Source: Heracleum sosnowskyi
Lineage: Eukaryota > Streptophyta > Magnoliopsida > Apiales > Apiaceae
Direction: 5' to 3'
Assembly: GCA_030848705.1 (NCBI GenBank)
Contig: CM061244.1
Span: 51,749,190 to 51,813,189, forward strand
DNA length: 64,000 nt
The position numbers and the translations under genes were made by a program. The notes beneath the pieces were generated by a model. That model saw only the letters and a list, made by a program, of their open reading frames with translations, was not told where the DNA came from and searched no databases. Below, in pieces: positions 23,362 through 35,362 of the stretch; position 1 is the stretch's first letter, and every line of letters starts with the position of its first letter.

Positions 23362-24507
23362 GAGAAAGATACAGGAGCTTTAGTTTCCTACTAGAGTTTT
23401 TGTCCTGCTCACTAATTGCTCAGAGGAAAGTAGCCCCTCTACTGATATGTAGAGATGATATTTGTAGTCATGATTAAGTAATGAAGCATGACTTTGGCAA
23501 ACAATATCATCAGTTAGGGTTGAAGCACTAGTTGATGGATATAAGCATATCTTGCTATGTATCTATCAAGCATGTGACAAAGGAAACTTTGTATTTGTAG
23601 CCTACATTGTCCATCAATAGAAAGACAATGAAATGGTAAGCACTGGACACTTGATACAAAAGTGTATGTAGCTGATTTGTTTACTACCTTGGAGGATTGT
23701 ATGTCTTGACCTCTTTGTGACAAGGCAAAATCAGGATAATTGTAGCCAGTGAATAAGAAGCTGTCTGAGTCTTGATTAGAGGAACCCCAGGTTTTGCCAA
23801 GGATGGGTTAAATGATGCATGCCATTAAGGGAAGAAATAGAAGACCTCTATCAAGAATGGGACAGATCATACCTTTGATAAACTCTTTCAGCCACTGCAC
23901 ATGAAATCTCGCCAAAGAATTTAGCTCAAGAATTCAGTGTGAAGAGATCTTATGAAACAAATGACAAAATCTGCAGAGACTTTGCTTGGAAAATCAGGAT
24001 AACTATTTGAGCTCTGGAAAGTTGTGGCTGGTGCTACTTATTGCAGCCAGAATGTTTTCTTGATCATTCAAGCATCTGAAGGAGGATCATCAAACTGTGT
24101 GAATTAGTGTAGCCAACAGTTTTCTCTTTTCACATTCCTTAGCCAAGGAAGTAATAGAAGCTTAGCTAAAGGAGATAACGGAATCTGTGTGGGAAATTAC
24201 TTGAAGAACATCCAGTCCATGATCGAATACTTAACATTTCACAATTGTTAAGTTTAACTGACATCTGGATAAATATTCTCAAGTAATTCATAAGTGGAAG
24301 AAAAGATTTTGCTAAGAGGAAGTAGAGGTGAAGCTGAGAGTGGTGGTTTCCTCTACATGCATTTCTGACTGTCTTTCATAAGAGATGGCATTCATGTGTA
24401 GAGGAAAGTAAGCAGCCATCCATGGTATCTTATGTTCTTTCCTGAAGGGTTTTCTGTATGGAACATCTACTCAGGGGGAGCATTTCTCAGAAAGTGTTGT
24501 ACCCTCT
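23362..24507 (+). other. Uncharacterised tail of element G, no pol recognised
   Basis: I found no protease, integrase or RT motif in any frame. A TCAGGGGGAGC purine tract at about 24472-24482 resembles those in Copia pol linkers or next to LTRs. Abruptly at 24508 the sequence becomes the second copy of F. Confidence 0.55.
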
Positions 24508-26918
24508 TCACTCTTCATATTCGGCCACCAATAATATTTCCATAAATGTCTAAGCATCGTTGTACCCTCGGTGAATATGATGTCTACAACTATGTGGGCT
24601 CCTTGCGAGATCTCATATTTTAATTCTTGAATATTGGGTATCCGCACTCTGTGAACATATTCTCGCATTCCTTTCTCATCTCTTATACTCTTTAACTCTT
24701 TCTTGTCCTTAAACCATTTTCCCTTTCTAATATTCTTCCTTTAATGTAATTTTATCTTTTCAGTCAATTCTGACTGAATCCTAATTCCAATTAATTTCTC
24801 TCGTTCTTTTTCTGAAAATAATCACTTGAAGCTCCTTCCTTCCCAATCCTTATATCAGTTGTTCAAAAAATTTAGCATATTTAATCTCTCTTTACTACTT
24901 ATAGTATCAGCCACCATATTGGCCTTTCCTAGTGATAATGGATCTCACAGTCATTATTCTAGATTAGTTCCAACCATATTCTCTGTCTCATGTTCAGTTC
25001 CTTCCATTTGAAGATATACATAAGGTTCTTATGGTCTGAAAAAAAATAATTCCACTTTTCTCCATAAACTAAGTCTCTAAATTTTCAGCGCACGCGAACA
25101 CTATCTCGGCTAACTCCAAGCCAGGTGTAAGATATCGTATCTCATACTTCTTAAGTTGCTTAGATGCATCACTAAAGTTCATAAAGTCTCCTCTATCATT
25201 AGGTATTTCTAACAACGGTGTTGTTACTAACTTCTGCTTCAATCCTTTAACTCTATCTATTAAGTCCATCAGTATATCAAAATATCGTCTATGAATAAAA
25301 TAATCAATTTATCCAAAATATCCTCTAAATCAATAAACGTTGTTGGCGCGTGCCAACCCAAACTACATCTCCAAAAACTCATAACGTACATAGGTGCAAA
25401 ATGCCATCTTTGGCACATCATCATGGTTATTCTTAATTTGGTGATACCCTATCCTCAAATCTATCTTTGAAAAATAAATTACATCCTTTAATTGGTCAAA
25501 CAAATCATTTATCCTTGGTGAGAAGTATTTATTCCTAATGGTTAGCTCATTCAGCTCTTGATAATTTAGGTATAGTCTTATGCTACCATCCTTCTCTTGG
25601 CAAACAAAACTGGTGTACTCCAATGTGACATAATGAGTCTTATTTCCTGTACTCGAGTAGCTAATTCTTTCATCTCAACGGTGGCAATGGATATGGGTCT
25701 TAAATACTGACGCAACCCCTGGCAATAAATCAATGGAAAGTTCCAAGCCTCGATCAGGTGGTAGTTCTTGGAGATCGTAAAAATACGTCCATGAATTCAT
25801 TTAAAACTGGGATGTCCCTTATATTTGGTATCTCCCTATTTGTATCGATTCACATGTGCTAAATAAGTTTCACATTTTTGCCACAACAATCTCTTTGTTT
25901 GTACTAACATAATAAACTTCGTGGTTCACTTCCGTCCTTAAAGGAGAACTCCCCCTTACTGGGCAATCCACATTTTACCTTCTTATCTCTTCAATCAATT
26001 TGCACATCGTATTTGATCAATCAGTTTATTTTCAAAATTTCATCGGATCCTTCCTTTTTGAAGGAAAAATAAATCAATGTATATTGTCGCCTTAAAACCT
26101 CAATTTGACATTATGGGCAAACAAGGTTCACCAAGATAATTTCATAGTTTGCTAATTCTATTTCTATTTCTAGGGTTCCATAGGATTTCCATATATGTGG
26201 CTCCCTCATTAGTCCTCAAACTCATGTTCCTCTATAGTTCTTTCTTTCTCATTAATTAAGCTTCTATCATAGTCATTTCTTAATCAACGTATCGCCCTCA
26301 GTCATTTCGAATACTCCGTCATTCTGAATTTCCAACATACGGAACAACCTTGATACTTCCTGCAAACCTAAATTCATAATTGTCGCATTTCTCTACTTTG
26401 GTTTTAGTTCTAAAACTTCAACATACTTATCTTTCCAAATACTTAGGAAAATACTTGCATGGTACAAGGAATATTTTAAGCAACAGAAAGTTCATAGAAA
26501 GAACTTTGTATGAAATCTCGTTGAGAGGGCGACCTTGTTAGGTCTTAATCAAGTTATCCTTTAGAAAATTTCATCATCATACTTCACTGCATATAAAATG
26601 CGTTGTAAATTCAATGAATAAATTAAGTTGGGATTCGAACTAGTGAAGCAATAACTAGTCCATTTAAAGAAATATTAGCAACTAGCTAAACAAAATTCGC
26701 TAGCTTCATTCGTTTAAGACATAACAACTTGATAGGACAATTAACTATATTTTCATCATGACGTTAAAATTTCAACTAGTCAGAACAATTAACTAGTCGT
26801 TCATAATGACATATACAACTAGTCAGTTTCAATCTGCTAGTGTAAAATCTCAACACCGTAGCCACTGAAGAAAATTTTGGGCTACTCAGATAACGAGTTG
26901 AAAGTAACAGTAAACAAG
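24508..26918 (-). repeat. F': second copy of a 2,411-bp piece of element F
   Basis: It matches 15747-18157 at a constant offset of 8,761 with about ten single-base differences noticed, all in the right-hand part. It carries the same broken integrase (24508-24668), RNase H (25069-25269) and RT (25363-25623) pieces, identical in translation to those in F. Neither edge corresponds to an LTR edge and I see no target duplication, so this is a copied fragment, not an independent insertion. Confidence 0.95.
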
Positions 26919-27534
26919 GGGATCACAATCCCAAATGGAGTATCCGTAGGAAGCCAAATGGAGCATACGTAGGAAGCCAAAATGGAGCATCCGTAGGAAG
27001 CCAAAGTGAAGCATCCGTAGGTGGATCACAACTCTGAGTTATCACCCCAATGAACTTAGGGGGAGTTTCTCTGAGTTAAAGATCAATCTCACGTAATAAT
27101 ACTGATGAGAATATTCTTACATCTTCAAGACCTGCACCTACCATAAGAAGCTTATTCCAAAAATCCAGAAGAAAGTCTTCTTAAAGACAGTTATTGGGTT
27201 GAAGGAATAAGGTGTTCACTTGGATCAAGGCAAGATCTTCCAGCTCCTACAAATTTGCATGTCTACTTCCTGGACATCCAATCTTTCTCCTTGAGTTAAA
27301 GTCATGGTTAAAGAAATGAGTTGAACATCTGCCTCGCAAATCTCTAAATCTACTGTGCTAAGATCAGGTTCTTCAAAGATTTTCTCTAAAGGGATTCTGT
27401 GTTGGACAGTACAGTGGAAATACCTTTTGATCCAAGTGTGACTCGGTGCAGAAGACATCAGTACCAAGCTATTTATCAACCATCCTCTTCAGAATGGTAA
27501 GTAAGTGAGGTACGAATAAATTTCAATATTTTTC
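26919..27534. other. Unassigned segment with short tandem repeats
   Basis: It starts with about four 23-24-bp units built on AAATGGAGCATCCGTAGGAAGCC (26932-27027). Then follow a purine tract CTTAGGGGGAGTTT near 27055-27070 and about 460 bp with no recognisable domain. The ATCCGTAG word is the reverse complement of the CTACGGAT word of the G LTR, so it may be displaced G sequence. Confidence 0.45.
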
Positions 27535-27764
27535 TTGATAGCTACATACTACAAACCAGGAACCGACAGAATAAACTTCCATGTTTAACTAGACTCCAAA
27601 TATAACTCGAAGTAGGAATCCTGATCAGCTTCCAGTCCTGATGATCAATCCTGATCCCAGTCCTGATATGTATCTCAATCCTGATGACCATGTAATCCTG
27701 ATGACGTCAGCAATCCTGATCAGTTGAGTCTAGCTCCTGACGATCATTGAATTCTGAACTAACA
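27535..27764 (-). repeat. Truncated 3' LTR of element C
   Basis: It starts (minus strand) TGTTAGTTCAGAATTC at 27764 and matches the 5' LTR for 230 bp, then stops abruptly at 27535. The R and U5 parts are lost, so no target duplication can be checked. The six differences from the 5' LTR are all transitions. Confidence 0.92.
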
Positions 27765-27776
27765 ATCTCCCCCAAT
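27765..27776 (-). other. Polypurine tract of element C
   Basis: TTGGGGGAGAT on the minus strand directly precedes the TGTTAG LTR start. Confidence 0.85.
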
Positions 27777-27873
27777 CTCATACTTTGTGAAATAAAGTAT
27801 AGATTCCTAAGATTCAATGATGTCATAAACATATATACAAAATGTACAGAATCTGCAACAACAACTTATCTGT

Positions 27874-30800
27874 TTAAATTCTTTGATAGAACAGATTCAT
27901 CTTCAAGAAGTTGGATAACAAATTTTCTTCTTTTTCTTCAAGAATTTGAATCAGTCTTTCCTTAAGATTTCTGAGTTCTTCATCTTCCTCATTAATCTGG
28001 TAGATAGCTGCTCTGAGATTCAATATGGAGTTTCTCTGAAGACTATGCTCTTCAAGCAAAAGATAAGTAATTTCCTTCCCATCAGGATTGAGAGTAAAAT
28101 GAGTCATGCCAAAATTTACTTCTTTAACAGCAGTACCCCTTTGCATTTCCACATCCTGACCTCTTTGATTTAAGTACATGGGAGTATAATTACCATTGAA
28201 ATTACTGTTTCCATCCAGTCTTCTTCTTATTGTTGACAAAATCATGTCACTCCATTCTTTGCATATTTGATTCTTCGATCTCAAAAGATAATGAACATAT
28301 TTCAGTTCCTGTGTAGTTTTCATCAGCAGATCTTGAATAGATAAAATCTTCACACTACCATCTTTCATGAAGTACAGAAGCTTTTCTTTCTTGTCAAAAC
28401 CATCATGACAATCTATAACTATATCAACAACTAGTAAATTGTTCAGGTTTTCAGAAGTTAAAGTACCTCCAATTTCAGTTAAGGAGTAAGGATCAACATA
28501 TGACATATTTATATATTCAGCATCCATGTGTCCAATACCTCCTCTTGAATTACTTGTCAATTGCTTCAGATTTGAAAACATCTTTAACCAGAGTGCTTTT
28601 GATCTAACCATCTCAGATAAATCAACAACACTTGAAGCGCTTGTAATAATTCCTCCAGACTGAAAATTGATAAGTGTATCACAACTTAATGTGCTAATAT
28701 GTTTCCACTTCTTATCCTTTTCCTTTTCAAAGGCATAGCTTCTTTCCAGTGAAGATTCTTGTCTGCTTGGGTTCCTCCACACTCTTCTGTTTGAGAGTTT
28801 AAGCCTTTGTATATAGAGATTGAAATCTCTATTTGTTGATCTTGTAATTTCACTTCTTCTGGCTTCTTCTTCTTCATCTACTTCCTTGTTGTGAGAATCA
28901 ACCACAGTAGATAAAATTATCAAGTCAATCTCTTGCAGAATTTCAGAATCATCAGGATCTTGAATATTATCAGGAACAACATCAGGATTAGATTCTTTAA
29001 TTTGATTTGTATTGCAGAGAGTTGATTTTCTTGATTTTCTCCTCAATTCAGGTTCTTCTTCAATATTTCCATCATCACCAAAAGTAGATCTGTCAGGAAC
29101 TACTAGAGTTTGAATAGGTTCAGGAATTTCTTCAATTCTTAACCCTCGAGACCTTGTCTGTCTAGGTATTGTTTGAGTTGAAGAACCTCTTCTACTTCTT
29201 CTAGCTCCTCTCCTACCTCTGCCTTCTCTACCTCTAGCAGGAGCAGGGTTATTAAAGCTTTCCATCATTTCTCTCTGTTGTCTTAAGAATTCTTCATGTG
29301 AGAGATCATGATATTCTTCACTTGCTGTAGAGAGTGCTTTTCTTGTATATAATTGTTGAACTCTTTTATCAGTGTGATATAGAGTAACAATTCTGCCATC
29401 TTTTGTAGAAAACTTCTGGAATAAATTTGATGCATCTTCAGGATTATCAATAATCACATCTTCACCACCTTCAGGAATTGTAGCAAGAGTATGTCCATGA
29501 CCAGGTGTCAGGATTTGTTCTTCCGTCAGGATCTGAGATTGCACCAGCGTTCTTACTGTCTTAACTCCAGAATCAGAAACATGAGTTAACTGCGTTGTTT
29601 GACTTTGTGAAGTTTTAATTGTAGACTTCATAACAGCAGCATCAGAGGTTTCTCCTTGTATCACTTTGTCACAACCATCATCTCCAGTATCATCATCATT
29701 ATTCCTTAATACTAGATCAGGTGTGCATTTTGTCTGATTAACCTTCTCCCCCTTTTTGACATCAGGATTTGACAATAAATTCAAAATTAAGGAAAGAGAG
29801 GCTTGAATGTCAGTTACCTTGGTATCCAGAGAATCAATCCTTCTGTTGATAGAGGTTTGTTCAGAAATAACAGATTTCACTTGGGATTCTACTACCCTTA
29901 GCTGAAAAACAGTAGGCACCTTTGTAAAATTTTGAGAAATATCATTCCTCACCAACTCAGTTGAGTTCTTGATAGAATCAATCTCACATTTTAGACTTTT
30001 GGATAACAAAGTTGTAGCCTTCAGATGATTCTTCAAGTCTTGATTCTCTATAGATTTCACTGCATCATAGGCATGTTCCAAAGCAGAAGAATAACTTACA
30101 GATTCAGCAGATCTGTGCCATGAATTGTTCCATTCATTCTGTCTAAGTGCCTCAGCAGGATTAAAGGAAGGAATATAAAAATCTTGTCTCTGATCTTTCC
30201 CAGTGGAAGCTTTGCCAGCCATATATGTACTTGATGAACCAAAATTAGTTCCAAGACTAATTTTGAGTGCTGTAGCAAGCTGTTCCTTCTCTTTTCGATT
30301 CTCATCATCAGCACTATCATCAGAGTCATTATCATCAGTACTATGAGTATCATCAGGATCAGGAATAGCTATACCTTTCATTTTATCCTGTGAATCTGTG
30401 ATAGGATGATCCATTGGTCTTGAACGGAGTGGCTGTATCAGGATAGGTTCAACATCAGGAGCACCACTAGCGTCAGGATGAACACCGTCAGGATTTGATA
30501 TGCTTGCATCAGTATTTGCTACCAATGGTTCTTGTGGAGCTTGAGGTTCAGAAGCTTCTTCAACACTTTGAGTCAAAGGTTCTTGTGTGCTTCCCTCATT
30601 GACAGTGTCCTCGACCAATCTTTGAACTTCATCTGCACCAGAAATCCCTTGAGCATTGTCAGGAAATTTCTCAGAAACTGTAGCTTGGCCTGCATCTTCA
30701 CTTTGAGAAGATGATTCTTGTGTAGCTGGAATGTAGATGTCTTCATTCTCCCTTTGAGAAAATGGTTCTTGTGGGACCATTCCACTAGCTAAGCCTTAAC

Positions 30801-31629
30801 TCAAACTTTGATTGAGTGGTTCTTGTGTGGCTGGATCATCAGAAAGAGCTGCTGAACCACTTTGAGGTTCAGGTTCTTGTGGGCTTGATCCTTTCAGTTT
30901 CTTCTGTCTCTGATAGACTAACTCTTCTGCCTTCCTTAGCTTTTCCATTGGATGTTTTATCCCAAGATTGGAAGCAGCAGCACCATACTTCTCCCATGAA
31001 ATATCAACATGTCTTTTTGTTGGAGAGTCCTGTGCTGGAGAGTCTGAAATATTAACCACTTGACTTGGTGCAGCATCAGGAATACTAACATCAGAATTTG
31101 CTTGAGCAGTAGAAACTGATTGCTCATTCAGAATAGAAGTGTCCTGTACATCAGTATCCTGCTTCTTTTCTAAAGGAATATGATACATGCTTTTTTATAC
31201 CTTTCTTTTCTTCTGTGGTATAGACAATTGAACCACAGCTGCAGTAGCAGTATCAGCAACTTCCTTATTCACATTCATCACAGAGGATATAGGTAAATCA
31301 TCCTCTGAATCAGTCTCATCCCTGAGAACTAATTTTCTTTTAACAGAAACAGCCTCACCTCCCTTTGCAGCTTTGTTCACCAGGACCCCTTGTACACCCC
31401 CTTGTAACTTCTTTTTAGTGATAGGTGTAGAGGTAAAGTCCTTTGAACTTGATTGCCTTCCTGACACATCAGTTCTAGCTGACTTCTTTGCTTTTACAAC
31501 TAAAGTCTTTTGAGAGACATTAGAGGTGGCAGTTGACTGTTTAGACTGTTTAGGATGAATGCTTGGGTTAGGAACAAGAGAAGCCCTAGATGGATCAAAG
31601 CCTGGTTATGATCCATCAGGAGTGTTCAT
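27874..31629 (-). pseudogene. Third ORF of element C, N-terminally truncated, three in-frame stops
   Basis: One frame runs from an ATG at 31629 to a stop at 27874, interrupted by TAA codons near 31609, at 31195-31197 and at 30796-30798. The longest open piece is 968 codons (30780-27874). It lacks the ~270-residue N-terminal domain of A and B. It keeps a basic IPQKKRKV motif (just before the 31195 stop), a D/P/N-rich acidic region, a coiled coil ending in DVKKGEK, and the C-terminal domain with LNLRAAIYQINEE. The conserved C-terminal block shows it is the homologue of the A/B third ORFs. The function is unknown. Confidence 0.85.
29745..29764 (-). promoter_or_regulatory. Candidate internal polypurine tract in third ORF (element C)
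   Basis: The 20-nt word of A (7114-7133) and B (49655-49674) is present unchanged here on the minus strand, in a third ORF that is otherwise strongly diverged. Confidence 0.45.
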
Positions 31630-32110
31630 GCTTATTTGCAGGGCACGTGTTCCTGAGTAGAAAAGTAGACTAGGAAAAGAATATGTAATTTCCATTTTCA
31701 TTTGTAAAGAATCTTCAAGATTTAATGAAAACTATCAATTTGCTCAATTGTTCTTGTCCTTCTTACTTTTCCAGCACAATTTGTTAGTAACACTGATATT
31801 TGACATATAAAATGACGAATAGAAAACTCTGATAAAAATATAATTGAAATTGAGAATTAAGAATTAAGACTGAAAACTTAATCAAAGACTAAGTAAAAAT
31901 CTTATTTTCCAGAGTTTACCAGAAGTGTTGATGACAAATTAGCATAGAACCTCTGGTTTTCATACCAGCTTCAATATCTGAGCATCAGGATTTGACCAGT
32001 TGACTTCCTGTCAGGATAACATCCTATCAGGATTTGATCAAAGAAAACATACCTTTCTGAATAACCATCAGGATTTGACAGTTATCAGGATTTCCTCTCT
32101 GTAGCTTTCC
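31630..32110 (-). other. Spacer between pol and third ORF, element C
   Basis: It is about 480 bp, much shorter than the 1.4-2.3 kb of A and B, with no ORF. The missing part includes the segment that would encode the N-terminal domain of the third ORF. Several ATCAGGATTTG words occur at 31985-32090. Confidence 0.7.
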
Positions 32111-35100
32111 TCAGAAATTCTCAAAGTTCATCATTCCAAGTTCATTCACCAATTTATTGAAAGTAGCTTCAGGTAGTGGCTTGGTGAATATATCAGCTAG
32201 TTGTTGATCAGTAGGAACAAAGTGAAGTTCAATTGTTCCTTCCAGAACTTGTTCTCTTATGAAGTGATATCGAATACTGATGTGTTTAGTAAGAGAATGT
32301 TGAACTGGATTTCCTGTCATTGCAATAGCACTTTGGTTATCACAATAAATAGGGATTTTTGAGTATGACAGGCCATAATCTAACAACTGATTTCTCATCC
32401 ACATTATCTGAGCACAACAACTTCCTGCAACAATGTACTCAGCTTCTGCAGTTGAAGTGGAAATGGATTTTTGCTTTTTACTGAACCATGAAACTAGTCT
32501 TCCACCCAAAAACTGACAGCTTCCTGAAGTACTTTTCCTGTCTATTTTGCATCCTGCAAAATCAGCATCTGAATAACCACACAACCCAAAATCTGATTCC
32601 CTTGCATACCAAAGGCCAAGTGAAGAAGTGCCTTTGAGATATCTGAAAATTATTTTGACTGCAATCAGATGGGGTTCTCTAGGTTTTGCTTGAAATCTTG
32701 CACACAGACAGGTTGCCAACATGATATCTGGTCTACTTGCAGTGAGATACAATAAAGAGCCAATCATTCCTCTGTAGTGAGTTACATCTACCTCAACACC
32801 TTGATCAGGATCAAGTTTGGTAGCTGTAGCTATGGGAGTTGTAGCAGGAGAACTATCTTGCATGTTAAACCTTGTCAATAAATTCCTTGTATATTTAGAC
32901 TGATTGATAAAAATCCCTTCATCAGTCTGTTTAACTTGAAGACCAAGAAAGTAACTCATTTCTCCCATCATGCTCATTTGATATCTTGACTGCATAAGCT
33001 TGGAAAACTTTTCACAAAGCTTATTGTTTGTTGACCCAAAAATGATATCATCAACATAAATCTGAACTAACAACAAGTCCTTACCATGATTCAAATAAAA
33101 TAGAGTTTTATCAATAGCACCTCTTTTGAATCCACTTTCCAGTAAGAATAGAGCTAAAGTTTCATACCATGCTCTTGGAGCTTGCTTTAGTCCATAAAGT
33201 GCCTTATCCAATCTGTAGACATGATCTGGATAGTTAGGATCAATGAAACCAGGAGGTTGCTCAACATAGACTTCTTCCTCCAGTTCTCCATTTAAGAAAG
33301 CACTTTTAACATCCATCTGGAAAACCTTGAATTTCTTATGAGCTGCATAAGCAAGAAATATCCTGATGGCTTCTAGTCTTGTAACAGGAGCAAAAGTTTC
33401 ATCATAATCAATTCCCTCTTGTTGAGAATACCCCTTTGCAACTAGTCTTGCTTTGTTTCTGATTATTACTCCATCAGAATCAGTCTTGTTCTTGAAAATC
33501 CACTTTGTACCAACAATTGATCTAGTCTTTGGTCTTGGTACCAGTTTCCAGACTTCATTTCTTTCAAATTCATTCAGTTCCTCTTGCATTGCAGTAACCC
33601 AATCAGCATCTTTAAGTGCATCTTCAACTTTCTTTGGCTCCTCCTTGGATAGAAAGTTATTGTATAGACATTCATTTTGAGTTGCACTTCTTGTTTGAAC
33701 ACCTGCATCAGGATCCCCAATGATCAAATCAGGAGTATGACTTGCAGTCCATTTCCTCGCTGGTGTTAAATTGTTTCTTGAAGTAGATGCTCTCCCTGGA
33801 TTGGTGTTATCTTGATTTGAAGAACTTGCTTGTCTTGAAGCTCCCCCTGAATTATTGCTATTTCCTCCTGATAAGGTATCAGGATCATCACTTGAATCAG
33901 TATCTGAAGAATTCTGTCCTGATGATTGTGTTGACTCTGAACTTGTAGTAGAATGATGTTGCTCCCCCTCAACATTAGCACTACTAGAAGTATTACTATT
34001 GATTGCATCATCAGTATTTGCACCATCAGCATCTGGTGTGTCATCAGGATTTGGTGACCCATCAGGATCTGATGTATGGACATGATCTGATTCACTTTCC
34101 TCAGGTTCCTTGGTAGCTTCATTTTCAAAAATCAATCTATCATGAGAGTCTTCATTGATTCCAGCTATCTTCTTGTCATCAAAAGATACATTTATTGACT
34201 CCATGACAGTCCTTGTCCTCAAATTAAAAACTCTGAAGGCTCTTGATGCAGGATAGCCTATGAAAATTCCTTCATCAGCCTTTGTTTCAAATTTCCCTAG
34301 TTGTTCAGGATGAGTTCTGAGAACAAACCATTTACAGCCAAACACATGCAGATGCTTCAGACTTGGTTTCTTTTCCTTGAGTGACTGATAAGGAGTAACA
34401 CCATGTCTGTTTATTAATGTGAGATTTTGAGTGTAGCATACTGTGTTGACTGCTTCTGCCCAGAAATATGTAGGTAATTTTGCTTCTTCCAACATAGTTC
34501 TGCCAGCTTCAATAAGAGTTCTATTTTTCCTTTCAACTACTCCATTTTGCTGAGGTGTGCCAGGTGCAGAGAATTGTTGAATGATTCCTTTGTATTTGTA
34601 GAACTCTTCCATCTTTGAATTCTTAAATTCAGTACCATTATCACTTCTCAGTATCTTGACTTTGTACTTTGTGGTTGTCTCAATCATTCTTACATGATCC
34701 AACAGAACTTCAGGAGTCTCATCTTTTCTGTGCAGAAAATACACCCAGGTGAATCTAGAATATTCATCAACAATTACAAGAGTGTACCTTTTCTTATTGA
34801 TGGTCATGATGTTGACTGGACCAAATAGATCAAGATGTAGCATGTGATATGGTTCTCCAATAGAGGATTCTGATTTACTCTGGAATGATGTCCTTCTTTG
34901 TTTTGCTTTCTGACATGCATCACAGAGTCCATCAGGAGTATATAACACTTTTGGTAATCCTCTCACTAAATCTTTCTTAACCAACTCATTGATATTGCTA
35001 AAGTTGAGATGAGAAAGCTTCTTGTGCCAATTCCAACTTTCATCTACTGAAGCTTTACTGATCAGACAGGTAGGGGAGTCATCAGTATTTGATTGAATGT

Positions 35101-35362
35101 TGGCTTCATATATGTTACCATGCCTGTATCCAGTCAGTGCTATCTTGCTTGTTGCTTTACTGACTACTTCACAATGAGTGGAATAGAAGTTGACATGATA
35201 ACCTCTGTCAGTGATTTGACTAATACTCAACAGGTTGTGTTTTAGTCCCTTCACTAGAGCTACTTTTTCAATGATGACATTTCCAATGATTATATTGCCA
35301 TATCCCAAGGTTCCTCGTATTCTGATAACAGGGCTTTGTTTCCAGTCATGTGCACAGAACAT
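32111..35362 (-). pseudogene. pol: Copia pol of element C, open from integrase to RNase H but frameshifted from gag
   Basis: The 1,083-codon open frame contains the integrase zinc-binding region ([13 protein letters not shown]), catalytic core blocks [16 protein letters not shown] and NGVVERKN, an acidic N/P/D-rich linker, the RT ([10 protein letters not shown]) and RNase H ([25 protein letters not shown]), ending ADIFTKPL. The catalytic aspartates and glutamate look intact. Its first ~20 codons are out-of-frame gag/protease sequence: relative to D, 46 bp are missing at about 35317-35318, removing the segment after the protease active-site block and shifting the frame. Gag and pol are therefore not connected in this copy. 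Confidence 0.93.

Larger units (their letters stand above)
20005..24507 (+). mobile_element. Element G: Copia retrotransposon with 1.7-kb LTR, internally deleted
   Basis: A TGTTAG start (20005), an LTR end AATAACA (21741) and a TGGTATCAGAGC primer site define the 5' end. A short, frameshifted gag follows, including the intron-encoded coiled coil and zinc knuckle. No pol was recognised after it, and no 3' LTR. It is probably a non-autonomous or deletion derivative inserted into F. Confidence 0.78.

Noticed and set aside
20005..26918. F' as an independent insertion of a second Gypsy element
   Set aside because: It starts and ends inside the element, carries the same private deletions as F, and is nearly identical, so it is a copied fragment.
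26932..27027. Short direct repeats resembling a CRISPR array
   Set aside because: Head-to-tail units with no unique spacers, in plant retrotransposon DNA.
33453..34128. ORFs overlapping C pol in other frames, including a Q/M-rich 120-codon one
   Set aside because: Shadows of the low-complexity linker of pol.
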